Shown here in pieces: positions 35,350 to 45,067 of a stretch of 64,000 bases of DNA. The DNA comes from Tetragonia tetragonoides (taxonomy: Eukaryota > Streptophyta > Magnoliopsida > Caryophyllales > Aizoaceae), in assembly GCA_038025085.1 (NCBI GenBank), contig CM076146.1:17148001-17212000 (forward strand). Direction: 5' to 3'. The translations under genes were made by a program, and so were the position numbers. The notes beneath the pieces were generated by a model. That model saw nothing but the letters and a program-made list of their open reading frames with translations. It was not told where the DNA came from and searched no databases. Numbering within the stretch: position 1 is the stretch's first letter; each line of letters starts with the position of its first letter.

Positions 35350-35593
35350 TGTAAACATCAGGGTTTGAATTTTACTCTCATTCTCTTGGGTGTTTAGGAT
35401 AATTGAAGAGTCGCCACCAAATTTTAAGGAAAACATTTGGAAACCAATAAAGAACTCAAATCGAAACTCTAGAAAGACTCCGACCTAGGTTTAGTGCACC
35501 TCAATCCCGATTGGGGATAAATTGACTCTAATGACCCAAAGAACCAAAGACAAGTTCGAGGGTGTGGGTACGAAATTGGAAGGTGTTAGGCAC
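35350..35593 (-). repeat. outer Tat-like element, 3' LTR, distal piece
   Basis: Starts TGTAAACATCAGGG on the plus strand and aligns with the first 245 bp of the LTR at 57693-59647 up to GTTAGGCAC, where the inner element is inserted. The rest of this LTR resumes at 50382. Confidence 0.9.
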
Positions 35594-35949
35594 TGTATAC
35601 ACCAAAAAAGCGTCTTCAGATTTCTCCGCAAAAGCCCGATGATGAAAGGAGTAATTTATAAACTTGAACTGCTGTTTTTGCTTTAATAGTTAAGATAAGA
35701 TCTCAGGTTTTTCCTCCAAATACTCCTTCGTTCCATTTCATTCAAAAGCCCCGTTCAAGAGCTTTCCAACGACACGTCTCATGCCTCTTTCCGACTCCCA
35801 GTCGCCAAGTTGTAATTTAGGGGTAAAACCGTCTTTTACCGTTCAAGGGTAAAACGGTCTTTTCACATTTTTCGGAATAATTAAATTCCTCCGGAAAATA
35901 AAAACAGACTGGATGACGTCATTATGACGACATCCAGCTGGCTGCTGAC

Positions 35950-36020
35950 AGCCGTCAGCGGCCCTGGCCATGGCCGCTAGCGGCGCTGACCATATTCCCA
36001 TGGCCGCTAGCGGCGCTGAC
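35950..36020. promoter_or_regulatory. GCCGCTAGCGGC palindrome module in 5' LTR
   Basis: Two copies of GGCCGCTAGCGGCGCTGAC (35972-35990, 36002-36020) after a degenerate one (GCCGTCAGCGGCC). The module ends 82 bp before the TATA box. Equivalent modules stand at 44496-44595, 47938-48055 and 49448-49510. Confidence 0.7.
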
Positions 36021-36101
36021 CCTGCTTCTGGCCCGACTATTTTTTCGGCCCAAATCCAAATTTCGGCTCCTTTTCAGCAGTCCAACCCTACTTCATGCAC
36101 C

Positions 36102-36109
36102 TATAAATA
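36102..36109 (+). promoter_or_regulatory. TATA box, inner element 5' LTR
   Basis: TATAAATA in CACCTATAAATACGACC; conserved in the 3' LTR at 49589-49596. Confidence 0.65.
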
Positions 36110-36903
36110 CGACCCTCCACGCTCAGTTCAAAACACACAGTCTACAGTTGACAACCTCTATTCTGAGTAGTATTGACTCTGAGCTTCCCCCTCTTTCTTC
36201 CAAACTTGAGATCTATTTTTACTATTTTTGTCAAATAAAGCCTATAGTTCAGGTACAAATTTCTGAGGGCTCAAGTTAAATTAACTGCTTAACTGTTTAG
36301 TTTCTAGTAGTCGTAATGTAGATATCATGCTAAGATAGCGTTTTATTGCTTCCTAAATATTGTCTGTATAATCGTTGTGCCGCTCAACTTGTCAAACCGA
36401 ATGCATGTCTAAATAAGGGTTAATAGTAAATGTTGTGATGCATGTGATGAACCAATTAATAGTCTAAGCCTAGGTTGTTAATCCGGTTTTGCATGGGAAT
36501 TATGTCTTTAAATTATTAAGCAAACTTGAGTTAGTAGAGGCCGTCATAAACGGGCGAGTTTGGTTCCTAACACCTTCCCACCTCGTACCTTCGCCCCCAA
36601 TTCTATTATTTTTGGGTACTCATATGTTCTATATGAGCAGGAGTCTTTCTAAAAACACGATTAGTTCACTTTTCGCGCTATTGGGTTGTCCATTCGGTTT
36701 GTCCCTTCGATAAAACGTCGATAGCAGATTTGTGACCTCTTTTATGGTTTTTATTCAATTCATGTCTTTACAAAATCCTTTCTAACTCGATGGTCTCTTG
36801 AACATATCTAAACCCCCAACTTACAAATTTTCTATAAGGACGCACTCCGTGGAAACCAATACTCATATAAAAAGGATTGGACGAAAATCCCTTGTCCTTA
36901 TAG

Positions 36904-36921
36904 TGGCGAGTTCACTGGGGA
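36904..36921 (+). promoter_or_regulatory. primer-binding site, Tat/Ogre type
   Basis: TGGCGAGTTCACTGGGGA one base after the LTR. The outer element has the related TGGCGACTCTGCTGGGGA. This class of site is usual in Tat/Ogre elements. Confidence 0.7.
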
Positions 36922-37966
36922 TTTATTTAAGAGGGTGAGACTCGAATGTCAAGTTTGCTTAATTGTTTAATAACATGTTCCATATGTTTGCATCATTTGC
37001 ATGTGCTTTTGCACAACTATTTGACCCTTATCGACCCTCAAGGAACTTTGTGTCGCAACTCGTAGACAACCCGTATATCTAAAGGAATATACAGTTGTCC
37101 TATCGTGCAAATCGACGCTTCCTCACCCATGACTCATCAATCATTGTTGATGAAAAGAATTACAATCGATGTGTCGACCATCCGCCGAACGGAAATTGTT
37201 ATATGTCATGGTAACCTCACAGGAGCCAAAAGCCTCTAACCCACATCCGTGCATTCGCTTGCTTGTTGTGCATGTGTCGTTGTAATGCTCGTCTGATCAC
37301 ATGTTTGCCTGTAAACTGCGTTATTATTATGCTTGCATGAATGCATGAATATCGTGATTATGTGCCAACATATACTTACGTGTTAGGAGCCTTTTTCTGT
37401 TATTTTTAGCTAGTTCCTAATGCCTGAAGATGGTGCAAGAATTCCAATTCAATGAACACCCATCATTTTTCCAATGATATATTATAAAAAGTCATTGAAC
37501 AAACTTCTAGAATTTTTTTATTAAGTACAAAAGAAAAGGGTCAGTCTTTTAGTTTCCCCTCTCCTTTTTTTTTTCCATTTCTTTATTTTCTTTTTTTTCT
37601 TTTGATGTAATTCAGATTCGCCAAAAAAAAAAAAGGAAAATCGAAAATCAAAAAAAAATCGGCAAAAAAAAAACAAAAAAAAAAAAGCCGCCGAAAATCA
37701 AAACAAAAAAAGATCGGAAAAAATATAAAAAGACCAAAATTTTTTTATTTTATTTTATCCCATTTTTCATTTTCTTTGAGTCGAGAAAAATAAAAAAAAT
37801 AGGATAGTCCATTTTTCTTTTTCTTATTTTCGTTCATTGACTTTATTTTCCTTGGATATTAGGGAAATATTCGGGCATTTACGCTTAAGGCTTTTCTTTT
37901 TTAGGACAATGTGTTTTTCTATGTGTGGGTCAACTTTTTCTTAGATGAGATTTTCATAGTCTTTTC
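36922..37966 (+). other. leader of the inner element
   Basis: No frame. Contains A-rich and T-rich stretches (about 37560-37800) with repeated AAAATCGGAAAA-like words. Confidence 0.5.
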
Positions 37967-39340
37967 ATGTTACTAAGCGCTCCATGCTTCCTATTTAGGA
38001 TAGGGGGTCCGAAGAAGATAGGAAACCTTGAGAAAAGTTGGGCTCGACCGACAAGGCTGGTTCGTCTACAACCATCTACACCACCAGGTTCTCGTTTATC
38101 TCCACCACAAACAGTCTCGCCATCAATAAATTCACCATCACTACATACCTTTTTCTCCACACCTATCACCCCTCCCGACTTCGCAATGCCAAAGACTACT
38201 GATGAGAGACTGGATGAGCTCATGAGCGAGCTAGAAGGGGTACGATTCAAGGTTGAAGATATAGAGAGGAAAGGAGAAGAAGAGTCAAGGATCCCTTTCG
38301 ATTCCGACTCTGAGGAAGAAGAGTCAGATACCATGCTGTCTAAGATCACCTCTGTGCTCAAGAGTAGTGGCCTGATCCCCAACTATAGTGCCAATGTAGA
38401 AAAGTTTGACACTAACATCAAGGGTAAGCTTCCGGCCAAGTTCTCTATGCCTGAAGTACCCACCTTCACGGGAGTTGACAACCCGCAGGACCACCTGAAA
38501 TCCTTCACTACCGCTATGGCTCTAAGGGGAATCAATAAGAAACTCTATGCCCATCTATTTTCCCAGACCCTTGATACACATGCTCGATGATGGTTCTACT
38601 CCCTAGATCTGGAAAGCTACCCAACTTGGTCCAATTTTACCACGGTCTTCCTGGCTCGATACAAGGACAACGCTACTCTCCCCATCACTTTGAGGGAGCT
38701 TGAAATTACCACTCAATAGAGGAATGAGGGATTCACTAAATTCCTCCGTTGATGGAAATCCAAGATAGCAGAAATGGTGGAAAGGCCCTCTGAAACTGAA
38801 CAAATCAGACATTTCATTAAGAAACTACAACCAGCCTGTAAGAGTCACCTTCAATATCAGGCCATCGATTCATACCAACGTCTCTATGACATTGGCATCC
38901 TCATTGAAGATGATCTCAACAAGAACAAGGACCAGGTCACCCCTAAGCCCTTCACTTGCGGGAGAGACAAGAGGACAACTGTTGGGGCCTCCTCTGGTGC
39001 TCAGGTTAATGAGGTAGCTGTTGTGAATACCTTTGCTGAAAGAAAGCAACCAAGAGAATTCACCCTTCTTGGATTGACTCTGTCACATGCTCTTGAAAGA
39101 ATGATCAAAAATAATCTCCTTAGCCTATCGGACCTACTCCAGAACCATCTGTTAAGAGTCGCAACTGGAAAGAGGGGGAATACTGCAAGTACCATTAAGG
39201 AAAAGGGCACGACACCGACAACAGTTGGGCTCTTAAACATGCTATCCAAGATAGAATTGAGAACGGTACTATACCCTTATCAAAACCTGGTCAAGCACCC
39301 AGCAACTCAAAAACCCATTAGGTGCAATCCTACATATTAG
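37967..39340 (+). pseudogene. inner element gag, three in-frame stops
   Basis: One continuous phase over 1374 nt, broken only by stops at 38588-38590 (TGA), 38717-38719 (TAG) and 38750-38752 (TGA). The likely natural start is the ATG at 38185 or close to it (MPKTTDERLDELM). The retrotransposon gag domain is clear: PTFTGVDNPQDHLKSF, WFYSLDLESYPTWSNF, FLARYKDN, then FIKKLQPACKSHL. Each stop fits a C-to-T change, two from CGA (Arg) and one from CAG (Gln), as expected from deaminated methylcytosine. The protein would form the particle shell; this copy cannot make it whole. Confidence 0.85.
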
Positions 39341-39353
39341 TGTTGAATATGCC

Positions 39354-40313
39354 TTGGGACTCGAGATTGCTGGAATATGGGACAGTGACGAGGAAGATGT
39401 ATGGGAGGTCCAAACCAGATCACCCATAGATGTGGCCCATTTGACACGTTCCGGTCGTCATTATAGGCCACCAAACATCTACAATGATAGGATCCAACCT
39501 CCAGCTGAAGAAGAAGTGAAAGAAGTTCCCGCAAAAGACAAAGAGTCTCCCATCATAGGACAACTTAAGAGAATCAAAGCCGATATCTCCATTTGGCAGC
39601 TTTTAGCCTCGTCCTACGAACATCGCCAGGCCATTTTGGAAGCCTTGTCAAAAGTTTCGGTATCACCGGATATGAGGCCTGACGAATTGGTCAGTTTCTT
39701 GGTTGGAGATAAAACTCAACCGACCATTACCTTCTCCGAAAATGAACTACCTCCCGAAGGGTCCTTACACAATAATGCTTTGTACTTGACTGTATTTGCC
39801 ATGTGCAAGTATGTACCTATGACCCTGGTGGACAATGGATCTGCCGTGAATTTATGCCCGTTGAGAACCGCCGCAAAACTGGGCATCGATATCAAGAATT
39901 TGGCTCACTCAGCACAAGGTCTGCGCGCTTATGACAACTCCAGTCGAAAGGTGCTCGATACCATAACTATGAATGTTACCTCTGGGGCTATAGAGAAAAT
40001 GGTCCAGTTTTATGTGATGGATATTCCGGCCACTTTCAACTTGTTATTGGGGCGACCTTGGCTCCATGGTTTAAATGCTGTAACCTCTACCCTTCATCAG
40101 AAAGTCAAGATGATGTTAGAGGGAGAAATTGTGGAAATCGAGGCCAACCCCATCAAAGCAACTATTGACAAGACTCCTGTCTTGAAAATAGAACATGATA
40201 GCGAGGATATTGACCTTTGGGGATTCTCTCCCGAAAAAGTAGCCCTCATAGAGGAAGACACCAAATCTCACAACTCAAACAGTTCTCGGAAATTCGAGAC
40301 CTATCCTTCTTAA
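39354..40313 (+). CDS. inner element aspartic protease domain
   Basis: A 319-codon open frame. The retropepsin active site is LVDNGSAVNLCPL (Asp about residue 160), where most relatives have DGGS or DTGS; the second signature is LLLGRPWLHG (about 230). The N-terminal 140 residues are the gag-protease linker with LTRSGRHYRPP. It is in a different phase from gag and lacks its own obvious start, so it would need frameshifting or is separated by decay. Confidence 0.8.
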   Translation: MGLEIAGIWDSDEEDVWEVQTRSPIDVAHLTRSGRHYRPPNIYNDRIQPPAEEEVKEVPAKDKESPIIGQLKRIKADISIWQLLASSYEHRQAILEALSKVSVSPDMRPDELVSFLVGDKTQPTITFSENELPPEGSLHNNALYLTVFAMCKYVPMTLVDNGSAVNLCPLRTAAKLGIDIKNLAHSAQGLRAYDNSSRKVLDTITMNVTSGAIEKMVQFYVMDIPATFNLLLGRPWLHGLNAVTSTLHQKVKMMLEGEIVEIEANPIKATIDKTPVLKIEHDSEDIDLWGFSPEKVALIEEDTKSHNSNSSRKFETYPS

Positions 40314-40407
40314 GAAATAGGAGAGCCTGATGAGTTCGAGGAAATAAAAGAAACCATCAAGGGGGATGTCCATCTACGTGGCACATCACCACCGCACGAT
40401 CTAGCAA

Positions 40408-40977
40408 ATGAAAGGGAAAATCGCCTTGTTGGAAAAACCCATAGAATATAACATTATTCTGGCCAAAGGGGAGGCTTGCTTCCAACAAGACGAAATGTTT
40501 AGCAAGATGGTTAAGTATGGATATGCCCATCCAAGGAGGCCTACCCCTCGCATGCTTCCTAGGGACGGAAATCCCTATCTTCGGTGCAAGTATTATGAAG
40601 CCAATGGGCATCATACCAATCAATGCAAGCGGCTAAAAAGGGTAATCACCACCTTTATTGATTGAGGAACCATGTGGTCACCAAGTTCCTGGGCTATAAA
40701 AGGATGGCGCCGCTTCGACCAAAAACAGTATACACAACTGAACATCCCCATCGGCAACGTCATGAATACCCTCATATGGAGAGGAGACCTTAAACCCATG
40801 ATCCCTGCGGACAACCTCCCTGAGATGAACAAAGACCAAGACTCCTACTGCCGCTATCACCAGACCTTTGGCCACTACATGGATGATTGCATTCGCCTGA
40901 AGGATGATATACAGAAGATCATAGATAGTGGAGAAGTTCCGCCGCCTTTAAAGGAAGAAGAGGATGCCTGGAATTAA
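40408..40977 (+). pseudogene. zinc-knuckle region downstream of protease
   Basis: Two adjacent frames (40408-40665, 40672-40977) each with a Tat-type zinc knuckle: CKYYEANGHHTNQCKRL and YCRYHQTFGHYMDDCIRL, the latter followed by KDDIQKIIDSGEVPPP. In most Tat elements this motif closes gag, ahead of protease; here it follows protease. The outer element's gag has the same two motifs (YCKFHRGKGHDIERC, YCAYHEGNGHHTEDC). Confidence 0.75.
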
Positions 40978-41400
40978 TTGCTTACCCGCAGAAGCTAGAG
41001 GAATCGAGTCTGAGTCCCCAAGTATTGTCGAGTTAGGGTCCTAGCTAAATCTTTAGGTTGAGTCAGGAACAGGGGGTGTTCCCCTTTTACTTTTCTTTCT
41101 AAGTCTAATTTCTTTTTGACGGGAATTAGAGACCCTCTTCTCCAAAAGTCATGTGTGCTTATCTCTTTTTGCAAATCAATAAAAATTCCTCTTGCTCATT
41201 TCTTTCCTTGTTTGGCTATTGATAAATCTAATGAACACAAAGTTGCACAAATCATTAGCTAATCAATTTAAGAAATGTAAGTAAACTTCGTAAAGCAAGA
41301 ATGCAGATTTTCACTTTTACAGGAATTTGAGTGGCTGAACTCTCTCAACAATGCCGCTCCACAAAGAAGAAGCGAGCCAACCTTTGCCAACAACCTCGAC
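40978..41400 (+). other. gap where reverse transcriptase is expected
   Basis: Only about 400 bp separate the zinc-knuckle region from the integrase linker, where a full element has about 2 kb of reverse transcriptase and RNase H. The sequence is non-coding and T-rich with an AATAAAAATT word near 41178; no RT motif is visible. Confidence 0.65.
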
Positions 41401-41619
41401 ACAAAAATTTTTTTGGCTCCGATCGAAGAGGATCCTTAGTACCAAGACGTTTTCAACTACATCACCAAAGGAATATACCCTCAAGATGCACCACTAAGAG
41501 CTCAACGGGCCATCCGTCTTTTAGCAGCACAATACCTAGAATACAAGGGGGTTCTGTACAAAAAGTCCCACAACGAGGCCAACCTCAGATGCGTGAATTC
41601 TGAATAAGCCGCAAAGATT

Positions 41620-42681
41620 ATGGACGAGGTACACAATGGTGTGTGCGGGCCACACATGAATGGTCGAATGCTCTCTAGAAAGGTTCTACGATTGGGATAC
41701 TACTGGACTACTATGGAAAGGGATTGCTACGACTATGTCAAGAAGTGCAAGAAGTGTCAGATATATGCCAACCTGCAGCATATGCCACCCTCAATGCTCC
41801 ACAACTTCACATCCCCTTGGCCATTTTCCGCATGGGGAATAGATATCATTGGTAAGATCACCCCAAAGGGCTCGGGAGGACATGAATACATCCTAGTAGC
41901 CATAGACTATTTTACCAAATGGGTCGAAGCCCAATCCTATGCCGTCCTTACCTCCAAACAAGTGTCCAAATTCATAAGGAACAACATCTTTTGCCGATAC
42001 GGCGTTCCGCACGAAATCATCAGTGACCATGGATCCCACTTCAAAGCCGAGACAACTACCCTCCTCAAAAACTACAAAATCCAGCACCACAAATCATCCC
42101 CTTACCGTCCCCAAACCAATGGCCCAGGAGAAGCCACCAACAAAAAGCTCAAGACTATCATTGAAACGATGATAGAAAACTACAAAGATTGGCCCATCAA
42201 ACTCTCATTTGCCCTTTGGGGATATAGGATATCCAGAAGATCCTCTACGGGAGCAACACCTTATTCCCTAGTCTATGGAATGGAAGCTGTTCTACCCACA
42301 GAAGTCCAATTACCCTCCATGCGCATAGCCTTAGAAGGAGAAATTCCTGAAACCCAATGGTTACAAGCCCGCTACGAAGAGCTCATGTTCACGGATGAAA
42401 GACGCCTACTGGCCCTAGACCATTCCCACATGTACAAACAGCGCATGGCAAGAGCATTCAACAAAAGGGTTCGACCTCGAAATTTAAAGGAAGGGGATTT
42501 AGTTTGGAAAGAATTACGTGCCCCAGTTACCGACCCCAGAGGCAAATTTCGACCCAACTGGTCCGGCCCATTCATCATCAAAGACATTCTATTAGGAGGT
42601 GCAGTCAGGCTCAGGGATATTGATGGCATCGAGTTCAGTCAGCTCACCAATATGGATCAACTAAAGAAGTGCTACGTCTAA
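41620..42681 (+). CDS. inner element integrase
   Basis: A 353-codon open frame. HHCC zinc finger with His5, His12, Cys43, Cys46; catalytic core Asp75 (AWGIDIIG), Asp136 (IISDHGSHF) and Glu171 (NGPGEATNKK); C-terminal chromatin-reading part with RNLKEGDLVW and FRPNWSGPF. The same phase continues upstream to about 41400 (YQDVFNYITKGIYPQDAPL, the RNase H-integrase linker) with stops at 41437 (TAG, where relatives have Trp) and 41605-41607 (TAA). The enzyme core looks catalytically complete although the polyprotein is not. Would join element DNA to the host chromosome. Confidence 0.9.
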   Translation: MDEVHNGVCGPHMNGRMLSRKVLRLGYYWTTMERDCYDYVKKCKKCQIYANLQHMPPSMLHNFTSPWPFSAWGIDIIGKITPKGSGGHEYILVAIDYFTKWVEAQSYAVLTSKQVSKFIRNNIFCRYGVPHEIISDHGSHFKAETTTLLKNYKIQHHKSSPYRPQTNGPGEATNKKLKTIIETMIENYKDWPIKLSFALWGYRISRRSSTGATPYSLVYGMEAVLPTEVQLPSMRIALEGEIPETQWLQARYEELMFTDERRLLALDHSHMYKQRMARAFNKRVRPRNLKEGDLVWKELRAPVTDPRGKFRPNWSGPFIIKDILLGGAVRLRDIDGIEFSQLTNMDQLKKCYV

Positions 42682-43015
42682 AACAAAAAAAAAACACAAA
42701 AAAAAAAAATTCCGAAAACTAACCAAAAAAAAAAAAACAAAGACATTCACAACTTGCACGAACTACGCTGGCCTGATTCCACACTGGATACATAGGTAAC
42801 TCTTTAATGGGTCCGGCCAAATCAATCAAAAATTCCTTTCAAACTCATGCAAAAGGGATAATCTTTATTCAAACTGAACGAATAAGCTTACATTGCAAGA
42901 TTTAAACTTCCTAAGGTTAAAATAATAATAATAATGCATCTATGAGGGTTTAAGCTAAACAAATTCTTATTATTATTTTTTTTCAAAACTATACTTGCTT
43001 TTCTAGAAAACTACT
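42682..43015. other. A-rich spacer between integrase and antisense gene
   Basis: Runs of A (42689-42741) and a small ATT repeat. No gene. Confidence 0.6.
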
Positions 43016-44362
43016 TTAATCCTTCTTCCCTTTAGAAGGTTTCGTTGAAGAGTTCTTCTTTGAAAGACCTTGGCTTGAGGACGACCTATGATCGCTCCCT
43101 TGAGCTGGGGGCTTGCCTCTTTTGAGCACATGATAGCCTCCTATTTGAGGCCCTTCCTTTCTTTTCTTGCTTCCTATTTTTGAGTCATACTTAGGCTTTA
43201 GCTGGTCCCATTCCTCATGACGAAGGGCTCGTCCCGCTTCTCCATTATCGCAGGAAAGCCAGTTCAGATAGGTCTCAGAAACTTGAGTTGGGGCAATTAC
43301 CTGAGGTACAGTCCAGCAGTCCCGGCTATGCCAATACTTTCCCCAATCTGTAGCAAACTCAGTGGTCAAAGCTCCTATAGTTGGTCTCGTAGTTTCCTGA
43401 CGAGGAATAACCTGCTTCAACCTATATTACCTCATGACCCTAGAGGGGAAGAAGAAAGTAGTCCTGTACAAACCTAGTATGGTAGTATGAGGAAGCAAAT
43501 TGTCACAAGCCACTAAGGAGGTCAAGTTCCACCAAGACACATGCCAGCGGATAACAGGTCCCGCATGGAAAAAGGCATCCCATTCAGCAAGGGACTTTTC
43601 AGAATATAGCCTCTTCCTAACCAAGAAGCAAGCAGCGGTATAGGTTTTCTTTGACCAAGCCCGAAGAACACGAGCTATCATATTATCTGGTGATTCTATT
43701 AGCCTCAAATGCTCACGTAACCAAATTTGAAGCAGCAGGGGGCTGCCAGAAAAAGCTTCGTGAGGAGATTTTTTCAGCCTGTCGTGCCCAATAATAGTTT
43801 CCCCTACAACCAGATGTAAAGGAGAATGCTCTTCAACCATTTGATTAACCACTCGCAGCAAGGAGGCTCTGCCCAAGTTAGGAGATTCTGCATTAGCAAA
43901 CAATAGGAGGTTCAACAGGCAAAGTACAAAAGCCTGACGGCGACAACGCTTGAATATTGCGTTCTTGTCAGAAGAAATAGCAAATTTTTCGCAGAGTTGA
44001 ACCAAGTCCAAATCGACACTAAGAACCATGCTTTTGGCTTCTGCAGATGACAAACCCAAGGATTTCTTGTACTGATCCCTAAAACCATCTCTCACATAAG
44101 GCATAGTTGGGGGGAGAACATCAGACATATTAGTGATGGCAGCAAATTCTTCAACTAAAGGGCATAATTCAGAGTTACCAAAACGGAAAACATGCATGTC
44201 AGGGTCCCAATAATTCAGAGCGGATCGAAGAAGGGGCCACAATATTTCTGTTGGTCTTAAGGTCAGCAGGGTAGAGACATGGAACAGAGGTAGTTCAAGT
44301 TGATCTTCTACGGTCAGATTTTTGCACCAGGCATCAAACAGGTTTTCAAAGGATTTCACCAT
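43016..44362 (-). pseudogene. antisense DUF7745-like gene, one in-frame stop
   Basis: One minus-strand phase, broken by a TAA at 43424-43426. It resembles the plant DUF7745 / plant-mobile-domain neighbourhood: EILWPLLRSALNYWDPDMHV, FGNSELCPLVEEFAAI, a Leu-rich middle, ending in a basic, Ser/Lys-rich tail (KKNSSTKPSKGKKD). I prefer the ATG at 44360-44362 because a TATA box (44435-44442) lies about 75 bp upstream; the frame also opens further at 44419. It lies inside the retroelement, opposite to gag-pol. Function unknown; related domains in host MAIN-like proteins act in genome stability and TE silencing. The assignment is from pattern memory, not a search. Confidence 0.65.
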
Positions 44363-44434
44363 GATAGAAAATTTGAGAAATTTTGGAGAGCTAAAGTCTG
44401 AAAAGTGATACAACATCAAGTATCCCGTAAATCC

Positions 44435-44442
44435 TATTTATA
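44435..44442 (-). promoter_or_regulatory. TATA box of the antisense DUF7745-like gene
   Basis: The minus strand reads CCTATAAATAGG, close to the LTR's CCTATAAATACG. The palindrome module 44496-44595 lies just upstream in the direction of transcription. Confidence 0.55.
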
Positions 44443-44495
44443 GGCAAAAACGCGGGCCAAAGAAGTCATAATTCCACAAAAAAGCCCAAACCAGA

Positions 44496-44595
44496 GCCGT
44501 CAGCGTCCCAAGTCAGCGCCGCTAGCGCCCTTGACCAGCGCCGCTAGCCGCCCAAGCCTGTAGCCCAGCGCCGCTAGCGGCCCATCCCAGCGCTG
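44496..44595. promoter_or_regulatory. GCCGCTAGCGGC palindrome module before antisense gene 1
   Basis: On the minus strand it reads GGCCGCTAGCGGCGCTGG, GCGGCTAGCGGCGCTGG and GCGCTAGCGGCGCTGAC in series, 55-155 bp upstream of the TATA box. Same orientation and spacing relative to the TATA box as in the LTR. Confidence 0.7.
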
Positions 44596-44599
44596 ACCC

Positions 44600-44976
44600 T
44601 GGCCCGGTCCGAATTTTCATCTCGCTCCGTCTCGCCCCATTGATCCGGTCTACCCGATTTAAGCCCAATTTTGATACCCGCGCTGAATCACAAAGCCGGA
44701 GACTCTCTTAGTTTTATCTTTTTTTCAATTTTTTCTTTTTTATTAATTCTTTTTTTTAGGGGGTATAATATGTGTAATTTTTGCTTTTTCTTCCAATTTT
44801 TACCTTTTTTTTTAATTTTATTCCCCAATTTATAGCTTTTCCTACTGCATAACGCATTGCATACTTAGAGATCAGACGGGCATAATCGAGTCATCATATC
44901 ATATATATCATAAAAATGCATAACAACAGGAGTTCGAAATCTCAAGATTAATGTCTACAAGGAGATCCAACATCGC
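44600..44976. other. spacer between the two antisense genes
   Basis: T-rich, no frame. Confidence 0.5.
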
Positions 44977-45067
44977 TCAACCAGAGTCGTCATCACCGTT
45001 ACTGTCAGCCTCATTATCAATGGTTAGCCCCTGACCGTAGTTTCCAGTCGAATAGTGAAGAAAAGAG

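Larger units (their letters stand above)
35594..36902 (+). repeat. inner element 5' LTR
   Basis: 1309 bp, TGTATACACC to CTTATA (ancestral end CTTACA as in the 3' LTR). Contains the GC palindrome module at 35950-36020 and TATAAATA at 36102-36109. Differs from the 3' LTR by scattered substitutions and indels. Confidence 0.92.

Noticed and set aside
36489..36713. ORF repeated at 49976-50209
   Set aside because: Both lie at the same place in the two LTRs of the inner element and have no domain; they are LTR sequence.
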